Part shown: in pieces, positions 1 through 6,185 of the stretch | Layout: every line of letters begins with the position of its first letter | Numbering within the stretch: the stretch's first letter is position 1 | Assembly: GCA_023415525.1 (NCBI GenBank) | Contig: JAEZKI010000382.1 | Span: 1-8,703 of the forward strand | Reading direction: 5' to 3' | DNA: 8,703 nt | Source of the DNA: Bacillota bacterium | GTDB taxonomy: Bacteria > Bacillota > Clostridia > Lachnospirales > Cellulosilyticaceae | Notes under the pieces: model-generated | Told to the model about the DNA's origin: nothing | Databases searched by the model: none | Seen by the model: the letters and a program-made list of their open reading frames with translations, nothing else | Made by a program: the position numbers and the translations under genes

Positions 1-110
1 CAAAGTAGGACAGACACGCTTTATTTTGTAAAGAACAGAAAGACTTTAACAGTGAGTTAAAAAATAAAACCAAGTATTCTTATAAAATTATTTATAATAT
101 TTTGAAAAAC
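1..110. other. AT-rich leader region, no supported gene
   Basis: Nothing here can be called a gene. One frame is open from the window edge to a TAA at 58-60, so the last 19 codons of an upstream gene are possible. The stretch is too short to recognise and shows no family signature. A small hairpin (cttta at 19-23 with taaag at 29-33) has no U-tract after it and is not a convincing terminator. The rest, to the metY promoter, is AT-rich spacer. Confidence 0.4.
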
Positions 111-113
111 ATA

Positions 114-142
114 TTGACATACTAAACTTATAGGAATACAAT
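114..142 (+). promoter_or_regulatory. Sigma-A type promoter of the SAM riboswitch/metY transcript
   Basis: TTGACA (114-119) and TACAAT (137-142) are separated by exactly 17 bases, a near-perfect housekeeping promoter. Transcription would start at about 149-150, some 13 bases before the first paired base of the riboswitch aptamer, as expected for an S-box leader. Promoter strength is not the likely control point here: regulation would occur by premature termination further along the leader. Confidence 0.85.
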
Positions 143-162
143 GAATTCAATAAATCGAAAAA

Positions 163-257
163 CTTATCCAGAGAGGTGGAGGGACTGGCCCGACGAAACC
201 CAGCAACCAACAGAGACTGTAAGGTGCTAATTCCAGCAGGAAATCCTGAGAGATAAG
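163..257 (+). promoter_or_regulatory. SAM-I (S-box) riboswitch aptamer
   Basis: This leader RNA binds S-adenosylmethionine and turns off the downstream methionine-synthesis gene. Conserved S-box blocks are visible in order: the P1 5' strand cttatc (163-168), the agaggtggagggactggccc block (172-191), gaaacccagcaacc (195-208), the P3 region with aaggtgctaattcc (221-234), the P4 hairpin cagga-aa-tcctg (237-248), and the closing gagagataag whose gataag (252-257) pairs with cttatc. Spacing and order match the SAM-I family. A terminator follows at once and metY begins 104 bases after the aptamer, so the target is clear. The call rests on motif recognition and hand-drawn pairing; a covariance-model search would be the formal test. 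Confidence 0.95.
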
Positions 258-275
258 GCTGACTTGTAAATAAGG

Positions 276-305
276 CCCTCTTCTCAAGAAGAGGGATTTT
301 TATTT
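276..305 (+). terminator. Riboswitch expression-platform terminator
   Basis: The stem ccctcttc (276-283) pairs perfectly with gaagaggg (288-295) across a 4-base loop and is followed by atttttattt (296-305). This is a typical intrinsic terminator placed right after the SAM aptamer. A competing antiterminator can be drawn: gagag (248-252) with ctctt (278-282), and ggct (257-260) with ggcc (274-277). It would take bases from both P4/P1 and the terminator stem. With SAM bound, P1 holds those bases and the terminator forms; without SAM, read-through into metY is expected. The antiterminator is my inference from pairing. Confidence 0.9.
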
Positions 306-361
306 CTAGAAAGAGAATGGATAGGGAGGATTTATAAATAACTAATTAGGAGGAATTTAGA

Positions 362-1639
362 ATGGCAAATTACAAGTTTAACACATTACAGGTTCACGGA
401 GGGCAAGAAGTAGATCCTACTACTAAATCAAGGGCAGTACCTATTTATCAAACAACTTCTTATGTATTTGAGGATGCTCAAGAAGGAGCAGATTTATTTG
501 CTCTTAAAAAATCAGGTAATATATATACGCGCATTATGAATCCTACTACAGATGTTTTTGAGAAACGTATGGCTCTTTTAGAAGGAGGAAAGGCAGCTCT
601 TGCAGTAGCATCTGGTTCAGCAGCTATTACTTATGCCATTATCAATATTGCAGGTGCAGGTGATGAAATCGTAGCAGCCAATACATTATATGGAGGAACG
701 CGTAACCTTTTAGCCCATACCTTAACAAAATATGGTATTAAGACAAACTTTGTTAATCCAGACGATTTTGAGGAAATAGAGAGTAAGATTAATGAAAAGA
801 CAAAGGCCATCTATATTGAGACCATTGGAAATCCAGGAACAAATGTGGTAGATATTGAAACCGTTGCCCAATTAGCTCATAAGCATAGCATCCCACTTAT
901 TGTAGATAATACTTTTGGTACGCCTTATCTTGTAAGACCTATTGAATATGGGGCAGATATAGTTGTTCATTCAGCTACTAAATTTATCGGTGGGCATGGC
1001 ACAAGTATTGGAGGCGTCATTATAGATGCAGGTAACTTTGATTGGGCTGCTAGTGGTAGATTCCCAGATTTTACAACACCTGATCCAAGCTATCATGGTT
1101 TGATTCCAGCAGAAGCCTTTGGTGAGCTAGCCTTTATTTTAAGAGCAAGAGTTATTCTCCTACGTGACACAGGTGCCACACTTAGTCCTTTTAATGCCTT
1201 CCTATTTATTCAGGGACTTGAAACTTTATCTTTACGAGTAGAAAGGCATGTTGCAAATGCCAAGAAAGTAGCGGAGTACCTAATCAATCATCCAAAAGTA
1301 GCTTGGGTACATTATCCATCTCTCGAGGGAGATAAATACTATGATTTAGCACAAAAATATTTACCAAAGGGAGCTGGTTCTATCTTTACCTTTGGATTAA
1401 AGGATGGAGAAGCAGCAGCAAGAAAGTTTACTGAAAAGCTAGAACTTTTTTCACTACTTGCTAATGTGGCAGATGCTAAGTCTTTGGCGATCCATCCAGC
1501 TAGTACGACCCATTCACAACTTACAGATGAAGAGTTAATAGAAGCAGGTGCAACTAAAGAACTTGTTCGTCTTTCTATTGGTATAGAAGATATAGAAGAT
1601 ATTCTAGCAGATATAGAACAAGCCTTAGCCCAAATATAG
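362..1639 (+). CDS. metY: O-acetylhomoserine sulfhydrylase (aminocarboxypropyltransferase), PLP-dependent
   Basis: Cytosolic enzyme that combines O-acetylhomoserine with sulfide to give homocysteine and acetate, the direct sulfhydrylation route to methionine. Its 425 residues match the usual MetY length. The Cys/Met-metabolism PLP fold is clear: YTRIMNPT (55-62) for the phosphate and neighbouring subunit, SGSAA (84-88), LYGGT (109-113) with the ring-stacking tyrosine, VDNTF (181-185) with the Asp facing the pyridine nitrogen, and [10 protein letters not shown] (204-213) with Schiff-base lysine K207. [10 protein letters not shown] (401-410) carries the substrate-carboxylate arginine. The insert [13 protein letters not shown] (234-246) favours MetY over MetB/MetC-type enzymes. 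The ATG follows AGGAGGA (348-354). A SAM riboswitch upstream and a terminator just after make it a single-gene unit. Whether it prefers sulfide or methanethiol cannot be read from sequence. Confidence 0.93.
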   Translation: MANYKFNTLQVHGGQEVDPTTKSRAVPIYQTTSYVFEDAQEGADLFALKKSGNIYTRIMNPTTDVFEKRMALLEGGKAALAVASGSAAITYAIINIAGAGDEIVAANTLYGGTRNLLAHTLTKYGIKTNFVNPDDFEEIESKINEKTKAIYIETIGNPGTNVVDIETVAQLAHKHSIPLIVDNTFGTPYLVRPIEYGADIVVHSATKFIGGHGTSIGGVIIDAGNFDWAASGRFPDFTTPDPSYHGLIPAEAFGELAFILRARVILLRDTGATLSPFNAFLFIQGLETLSLRVERHVANAKKVAEYLINHPKVAWVHYPSLEGDKYYDLAQKYLPKGAGSIFTFGLKDGEAAARKFTEKLELFSLLANVADAKSLAIHPASTTHSQLTDEELIEAGATKELVRLSIGIEDIEDILADIEQALAQI

Positions 1640-1676
1640 AGGGAGCTAACTTGTAGATAATAGAATAGATTGAATA

Positions 1677-1723
1677 AAAAAATACCTACAAAAGTCTAGT
1701 AAAGATTTTTGTAGGTATTTTTT
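1677..1723 (+). terminator. Intrinsic terminator after metY
   Basis: A 17-bp perfect stem pairs 1677-1693 (A-run, tacctaca, aaa) with 1707-1723 (tttt, gtaggta, T-run) around a 13-base loop. The T-rich 3' arm supplies the U-tract. The A-rich 5' arm means it could also work from the other strand. It begins 38 bases after the metY stop and separates metY from the lipoprotein gene. Confidence 0.9.
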
Positions 1724-1749
1724 ATTGATGTATGAGAATCTTGTAAAAT
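1721..1749 (+). promoter_or_regulatory. Weak candidate promoter for the lipoprotein gene
   Basis: TAAAAT (1744-1749) is a good -10 box. The best partner at 17 bases is TTTATT (1721-1726), a poor -35 box that overlaps the T-tract of the metY terminator. No other well-spaced pair stands out before the GTG start at 1823. The preceding terminator argues that this gene needs its own promoter, so this is the best candidate and not a firm call. Confidence 0.3.
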
Positions 1750-1822
1750 CTAATACTAAGGAATAGGGAAGTAGTAACAATAAGATAAGAGGTAAGGTTA
1801 GATAAGAAAAGAGGTATAAAGA

Positions 1823-2278
1823 GTGAAAAAGATGATAGGCGTATTTCTCATAATAGTTTTAGCCTTTAGTATGATAGGGTGCAGTAAGAATGATAAAAAT
1901 ATGCATCAAATAGAGATTGGAAATACTTTTAGTAAAGCTGTTAAAATAGAGGTCATTAGCTTCGGGAGTGATTTAGAAGAAAAGGATGAAACTGCTTCAG
2001 TTATAGAGTTGGACTTGAAGGTTACTAATATAGGTGAACTTCCCATTGATACGCTAAAAGATTTACAAATAGAGGTAAATCAAGGAGATACACCTCTAGT
2101 TCCTATAAAAAATACACTTTTAGAAAATAGTACAATTGAACCACAGCATATTATTGAAAGTGAATTAGTTATTGAAATAAGACCTGGGGAAGAAGAAGAG
2201 ATCCAAATTAAATATAAGCTTGATGGAAGGACGAAAGGTTTTACTATAAGTATTAAACATCCTGTAAGAATTAAATAA
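1823..2278 (+). CDS. Small lipoprotein of unknown function, probably Ig-like beta fold
   Basis: I do not recognise a specific family. The 151-residue product begins with two lysines, a hydrophobic core (about 5-17) and SMIGC, with C20 as the likely lipidated cysteine. That implies export and anchoring on the outer face of the membrane. Residues 58-149 alternate like beta strands, with VIELDLKVTNIGELPI (60-75) and an acidic PGEEEEIQIKYKL (121-133). This pattern recalls small Ig-like lipoprotein domains such as DUF4352 or DUF5067, but that is a resemblance only. The start is GTG, chosen because gagg (1811-1814) sits 8 bases upstream and the signal peptide begins exactly there. It lies 151 bases before the sensor kinase on the same strand with no evident terminator between, so partial co-transcription is possible. 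An accessory role in ligand sensing is a guess. Confidence 0.8.
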   Translation: MKKMIGVFLIIVLAFSMIGCSKNDKNMHQIEIGNTFSKAVKIEVISFGSDLEEKDETASVIELDLKVTNIGELPIDTLKDLQIEVNQGDTPLVPIKNTLLENSTIEPQHIIESELVIEIRPGEEEEIQIKYKLDGRTKGFTISIKHPVRIK

Positions 2279-2369
2279 GTAACAGAAAGAAATAAAAAAA
2301 AATAAAAAACGACATTTAATTTAAAAAATATAGCATTTAATGTAGATAAAATTTAAATTTTAAAAGTAA
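2279..2369. other. A-tract-rich intergenic spacer upstream of the kinase promoter
   Basis: This spacer is almost wholly A/T. It has several A-runs (about 2293-2301, 2303-2308, 2323-2328), two copies of catttaat (2313-2320 and 2334-2341) and a 14-bp perfect palindrome aaaatttaaatttt (2348-2361) ending 8 bases before the -35 box. No coding frame and no terminator hairpin is seen. Such A-tracts can bend DNA or act as UP elements, but AT-rich spacers are common in low-GC genomes. Confidence 0.5.
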
Positions 2370-2398
2370 TTGAAAAAATTACACAACAGTAATACAAT
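2370..2398 (+). promoter_or_regulatory. Sigma-A type promoter of the sensor kinase gene
   Basis: TTGAAA (2370-2375) and TACAAT (2393-2398) are 17 bases apart, close to consensus. Transcription would start near 2405, giving a leader of about 25 bases that contains the ribosome site ggggag (2419-2424) before the ATG. The kinase therefore probably has its own transcript even if some read-through comes from the lipoprotein gene. Confidence 0.75.
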
Positions 2399-2429
2399 TA
2401 GGATATCCTAAAGAAATTGGGGAGCAAAG

Positions 2430-4688
2430 ATGGATAAACATGTAAACAAAAGTATAAGGATAGTTATTATTATCATAATGATGCTATGTGGGGGAGTAGC
2501 TTATGCTGGAGGAGAGAAAGAAGCAAAGAAAATTCTTATTTTAGAATCTTCTAGAGAGAAGTATTTAGGGTCTGCAGAGATTATTCGTGGATTGAAACAA
2601 GTATTCATCATGGATGAACGTATACAGGTTGCTGTATTTAATGAAGAAATTGGAGGGGTAGGAGAAGAGGATATAGATAATTCTCTTGAGAGAAGTTTTC
2701 AACAATATTTGGAGTTAAAGTATAAAAAGAAGAAGTTTGACTTGGTCATTACATTGGATAGGGCGGCCTTAGCCTTTATGGAGAATTACGGTAAAGAGGT
2801 TCTAGGAGATATCCCTATACTATCAGTTATTAAATGCAGTAATGAAGCACTCAAGTTGAGTGAAGAAGATATTGGCATGTTTCAGATAGATAATATAGAA
2901 CAAAATATTAAGTTGATTAAACATAATCATTCAACTATTAAGGAAGTCTATATAATCTATAAACAAAGCATGGAGAATAAAGAATTTTGGAGTACGATTG
3001 AGAGGTACAATAAACAATATAATCTTAAAATAGTGCCGATCTTACTACAGGATTTAGAGAACTATCATTTTAAAGGTAGTCAGGATTCAGCTATGTTTTT
3101 ACTAGCACTTAACCAAAAAAGTAATGGCAAGGATTTGAGTGATTCACAATACATAAAGTATATTAAAAGTCTTTATAAGGGCCCTATTTATGTACAAGAT
3201 AAGAACTATTTAGATGAAGGTGTTGTTGGAGGGGTAGTTTTTGCACCTTATGAAGATGGTATAAGACTAGCCGCACAAGTTAGTAAAATGATTAATAATA
3301 ATATGCTAGAGGATAGAAAGTTTAAGCAACAAGAGCGGATGATTATAGATTTTTCTGTGGCAAAAAAGCATGATATAGACCTTCTAAATTTACCTCAAAG
3401 CATAGAGCTTGTTAATCGAATGGATAAGTATTATAGGCTAGATAAACAGATAGTAGATTATTTGATAGTTGGAGGTATTATACTTCTACTTATTATTGTA
3501 TGCATTCTCAGTATTAGTTTAATGAGAATGAGACGAATGGAGAAACGGCTTAGTGCTTCAAAGGATGAGTATAAAACCTTATTAGAAAAAATGCCTGTAG
3601 GAGTTATTGTTTTAGAGGATAAGCAAATTAAATTTATCAATAAGGAAGGTTTAGCAGTTTTAGGTGCAAAACGCCATCAAGTGGTAGGATATATGGAGTT
3701 CCTAGGGATGCTTGTAGATAAGATGGATTTTGAAGAAATGCCTAATGATTTTTATCTTATCAAGAATAAGATAAAAACGTTAGATAATGAAATCAAAGAG
3801 GTGGAAATTTGCTGGTTTAATACTTCTAAAGAAGAAAAACAGAAAGCAGTTACCATTCTGTTGGATGACATTTCATATAAGCAGCTCTTATATGAAAGTG
3901 AGGAAAAAGACAGAATTAAGACACAAGTTTTTACAGACTTATCCCATGAGTTAAAAACACCTATTAATATTCTTTTAAGTAGTATTCAATTGTTAGATAC
4001 ATGTAAGGAAGAAGAGGTATCAAAGCGCATAGTTAATAAGTCTATAAAAGTAATGCGCCAAAATGCATATAGGCTGCTAAGGCTTGTTAATAATATTATT
4101 GATACGACAAGGCTAGAAACAGGTTATATGAAATTAAATAAGCAGAATTGTAATATTATAGAGCTTATAGAGGAAGTAACTCTTTCAACAATAGAGTATG
4201 CCAAGGGGCAACAAATAGAAGTCGTATTTGATACAGAAGAGGAAGAGGTATATATGGCGGTAGATATTGAAAAGTTTGAACGTATTATGCTCAATCTCTT
4301 ATCTAATGCCATTAAGTACAACAGAAAGGGAGGACAAATTCTTGTAGCTGTTAGGCTTAAAGAGGAGGCTCTATCTATTATGATAGAGGATACAGGAATA
4401 GGGATTCCTAAAGAAAGGTTACCTTATATATATAATCGCTTTATGCGTATAAATAAGGAGCAAAATACTCAAGTAGAGGGAAGCGGCTTGGGATTAAGTC
4501 TTGTTAAGTCACTAATAGAGCAGCATGGAGGGACTATTCAAGCCAATAGTACACTAGGGGTGGGTACAATTTTTACTATTGAAATTCCTATTGAGATAGT
4601 AGAAGGGGATTGCATAGGCTTCCAGAAATTTTCTCAAAATAATATTTTTGCTACAACCGTAGAGTTATCAGACCTTTATGTGGAATAG
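2430..4688 (+). CDS. Membrane sensor histidine kinase with ABC-type substrate-binding sensor domain and PAS
   Basis: Two-component sensor kinase of 752 residues. In order: a signal or anchor helix (9-26, possible cleavage after AYA at 24-26); an extracytoplasmic region (about 33-335) that reads like a periplasmic-binding-protein domain of the ABC_sub_bind type (KILILESSREKYLGS near its start, GVVFAPYEDGIRLAAQVSKM near its end); a membrane helix (342-366); a PAS-like domain (about 376-485); HisKA with SHELKTP (505-511) and phospho-acceptor H506; and HATPase_c with LNLLSNAIKYN (621-631, N626), EDTGIGIP (653-660) and EGSGLGLSLVKS (683-694). All catalytic boxes look intact. A 31-residue tail (722-752) follows the ATPase domain. 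No response regulator is adjacent, so its partner must lie elsewhere. The ATG has ggggag 5 bases upstream. The binding domain suggests a small extracellular ligand, identity unknown. Confidence 0.9.
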   Translation: MDKHVNKSIRIVIIIIMMLCGGVAYAGGEKEAKKILILESSREKYLGSAEIIRGLKQVFIMDERIQVAVFNEEIGGVGEEDIDNSLERSFQQYLELKYKKKKFDLVITLDRAALAFMENYGKEVLGDIPILSVIKCSNEALKLSEEDIGMFQIDNIEQNIKLIKHNHSTIKEVYIIYKQSMENKEFWSTIERYNKQYNLKIVPILLQDLENYHFKGSQDSAMFLLALNQKSNGKDLSDSQYIKYIKSLYKGPIYVQDKNYLDEGVVGGVVFAPYEDGIRLAAQVSKMINNNMLEDRKFKQQERMIIDFSVAKKHDIDLLNLPQSIELVNRMDKYYRLDKQIVDYLIVGGIILLLIIVCILSISLMRMRRMEKRLSASKDEYKTLLEKMPVGVIVLEDKQIKFINKEGLAVLGAKRHQVVGYMEFLGMLVDKMDFEEMPNDFYLIKNKIKTLDNEIKEVEICWFNTSKEEKQKAVTILLDDISYKQLLYESEEKDRIKTQVFTDLSHELKTPINILLSSIQLLDTCKEEEVSKRIVNKSIKVMRQNAYRLLRLVNNIIDTTRLETGYMKLNKQNCNIIELIEEVTLSTIEYAKGQQIEVVFDTEEEEVYMAVDIEKFERIMLNLLSNAIKYNRKGGQILVAVRLKEEALSIMIEDTGIGIPKERLPYIYNRFMRINKEQNTQVEGSGLGLSLVKSLIEQHGGTIQANSTLGVGTIFTIEIPIEIVEGDCIGFQKFSQNNIFATTVELSDLYVE

Positions 4689-4708
4689 GTTTATTAGGTA
4701 AAACATCC

Positions 4709-4790
4709 AATAAAAAGACAGGTTCCATAAGTTTCTCTCCAAGCACTGCGCCATTGGCTACACTTGGAGAAATAAACTTATGGAACCTGT
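4709..4790 (-). terminator. Large compound hairpin terminator between convergent genes
   Basis: An outer 17-bp perfect stem (4718-4734 with 4774-4790) and an inner 8-bp perfect stem (4736-4743 with 4763-4770) are separated by a small 1/3-base internal loop. The 19-base apical loop can itself form a gcc/ggc mini-stem (4750-4752 with 4756-4758). Read on the minus strand, the hairpin starts 2 bases after the ATPase stop codon and is followed by ctttttatt (4717-4709), so it should end the importer operon. On the plus strand the tail is tgttattt, a weaker U-tract that may still end the kinase transcript. It is much longer than a usual terminator. Confidence 0.75.
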
Positions 4791-4792
4791 TG

Positions 4793-5488
4793 TTATTTAA
4801 TCCCAGAATCTTCATAAATATGTTCTTCTAAAATAACGCCATTACTCATAGATACAATACGGTCAGCCACTTTTTTAGCAAAGTCCATATCGTGAGTAAT
4901 AATAAGCATAGCCATACCTTTACTACTTAGGCTTCTAATAATTTGGGCTACATCATCTGTAAGAGAAGGGTCTAAGGCAGAGGTGGGCTCGTCAAAGCAC
5001 ATGAGTTTAGGCTCCATAGCAAGAGCCCTGCCAATGGCAACTCTTTGTTTTTGTCCTCCAGATAGTTCAAAGGGATAATTATTGGCTTTATCCGTTAAGC
5101 CTAAGAAACCTAAAATTTCTAGAGCAGCTTGGGTAGCTTCTTCTTTATTTTTACCTAAAACACGTGTAGGAGCTTCTATAATATTTTCAAGCACTGTCCG
5201 ATGAGGAAAGAGGTTAAAGCCTTGAAAAACTAAACCAATATCTTTCCTAATAGCAGAGAGCTCCTTTTTAGAGGCGTAGTGACCATCTTTACAAAGTTCC
5301 TTGTTATTGATTAGGATGGTACCACTCTCGCAACGCTCTAGGCAATTAATGCTACGAAGCAATGTGGTTTTTCCTCCACCAGAAGGTCCGACAATAACGA
5401 GGATTTCACCTTCTACTATATCTAAGTTGACTCCCTTTAGAACTTCTACTTTCCCAAAGCTTTTATAGAGATTTCTGATTTTTAACAT
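4793..5488 (-). CDS. Polar amino acid ABC transporter, ATP-binding subunit
   Basis: ATPase that powers the importer encoded with it, sitting on the cytoplasmic face against the permease. The 231 residues show every expected motif: Walker A GPSGGGKT (34-41), Q-loop VFQGFNLFPH (87-96, Q89), signature LSGGQKQR (142-149), Walker B LMCFDEP (162-168, catalytic E167), D-loop SALD (170-173) and switch histidine H199 in ITHDM. The FNLFPH segment and overall length are typical of the GlnQ/HisP-like polar amino acid family. A glycine after Q89 replaces the commoner glutamine, a mild variant. The start ATG is 12 bases after the permease stop, and its Shine-Dalgarno AAGGAG (5502-5497) overlaps that stop codon, so translation of the two is probably coupled. 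It is the last gene of the operon and ends against a hairpin terminator. Confidence 0.93.
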   Translation of the reverse strand: MLKIRNLYKSFGKVEVLKGVNLDIVEGEILVIVGPSGGGKTTLLRSINCLERCESGTILINNKELCKDGHYASKKELSAIRKDIGLVFQGFNLFPHRTVLENIIEAPTRVLGKNKEEATQAALEILGFLGLTDKANNYPFELSGGQKQRVAIGRALAMEPKLMCFDEPTSALDPSLTDDVAQIIRSLSSKGMAMLIITHDMDFAKKVADRIVSMSNGVILEEHIYEDSGIK

Positions 5489-5500
5489 ACACTGGTCTCC

Positions 5501-6163
5501 TTATTGATAGTAGTTATAGTTTTTCTCCACACGGTTCATGATAGTCGTTAGAATACAGACGATCATGAGATAAACGATACCGATGATAATAAGAGGAACT
5601 AAGGAAGCATCGCGATTACAAGCCCCTTTCCCAAGCTTCATAAGGTCATTAAACCCTACGATGTTAACAAGAGCAGTATCTTTTACTAAAGTAATAATTT
5701 CATTACCTACAGGAGGCAGTACTCTTTTAAAAGCCTGAGGTAAAATAATTCGAAAGAAGATGTCTCTATTAGAAAGGCCTAGAACCTCTGCACCTTCATA
5801 CTGACCTTTATCAATGGAACTAATACCTGCCCTAAAAATTTCTGCAAAGTAAGCAGCATAGTTAAGGACAAAAGCAAGAAGAACAGCGGGCATCCTTGGA
5901 ATGGGGATTTTAATAGCCCCAAAACCAAAGTAGAAAAAGATAATTTGAAGTAAAAGAGGAGTACCTCTCATAATGAGTATGTAGCTATTCATTAGTGCAC
6001 TTAAAGGCTTAAATTTGGAGAGTCTACAAAGGGCTACTAAGATACCTAGTGGTAGAGAAAGAAGTAGTGTGCCTCCAAAAACCTGTAAAGTAATAACGAG
6101 AGCTTGCAAAACTTGTGGGATAAAAGCAATAAGATAGTTAATGAAACTAGTAAGTACTTCCAA
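5501..6163 (-). CDS. Polar amino acid ABC transporter, permease subunit (TTG start)
   Basis: Integral membrane subunit of 220 residues, usual for the HisM/GlnP-like family. Hydrophobic stretches at about 17-46, 59-83, 92-110, 150-170 and 187-209 fit roughly five membrane helices. The EAA loop that docks on the ATPase is clear: EIFRAGISSIDKGQYEGAEVLGLS (108-131) followed by LPQAFKRVLPP (141-151). The RGTPLLLQ segment (66-73) is a family hallmark. The start is TTG at 6163: AAGGAGGAGT lies 4 bases upstream, with core AGGAGG 7 bases away, and the next methionine is at residue 59, inside the protein. Only one permease gene is present, so a homodimer is likely. The gap to the binding-protein stop is 22 bases. 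Confidence 0.92.
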   Translation of the reverse strand: MEVLTSFINYLIAFIPQVLQALVITLQVFGGTLLLSLPLGILVALCRLSKFKPLSALMNSYILIMRGTPLLLQIIFFYFGFGAIKIPIPRMPAVLLAFVLNYAAYFAEIFRAGISSIDKGQYEGAEVLGLSNRDIFFRIILPQAFKRVLPPVGNEIITLVKDTALVNIVGFNDLMKLGKGACNRDASLVPLIIIGIVYLMIVCILTTIMNRVEKNYNYYQ

Positions 6164-6167
6164 GGTT

Positions 6168-6177
6168 ACTCCTCCTT
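6168..6177 (-). promoter_or_regulatory. Strong ribosome binding site deciding the TTG start of the permease
   Basis: On the minus strand this reads AAGGAGGAGT, an almost full anti-16S match, with AGGAGG 7 bases before TTG. It lies in the 22-base gap after the binding-protein stop. A strong site paired with a weak start codon may tune permease output below that of the binding protein, as importers usually need more of the latter. Confidence 0.85.
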
Positions 6178-6185
6178 ATAATAAG

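Noticed and set aside
1..60. C-terminal fragment of an upstream gene
   Set aside because: Nineteen open codons at the window edge are not enough to support a gene in AT-rich DNA.
3458..3640. 60-codon minus-strand frame inside the kinase gene
   Set aside because: Mirror of the transmembrane and PAS coding region, without a ribosome site or family signal.
4124..4321. 65-codon minus-strand frame inside the kinase gene
   Set aside because: Opposite the HisKA/HATPase region; a Ser/Ile-rich by-product of AT-rich codons.
4718..4790. Integron attC-like site
   Set aside because: The hairpin is folded like an attC, but I find no matching core-site pair at its ends, no unpaired extrahelical bases in the perfect outer stem, and no integrase or cassette array.
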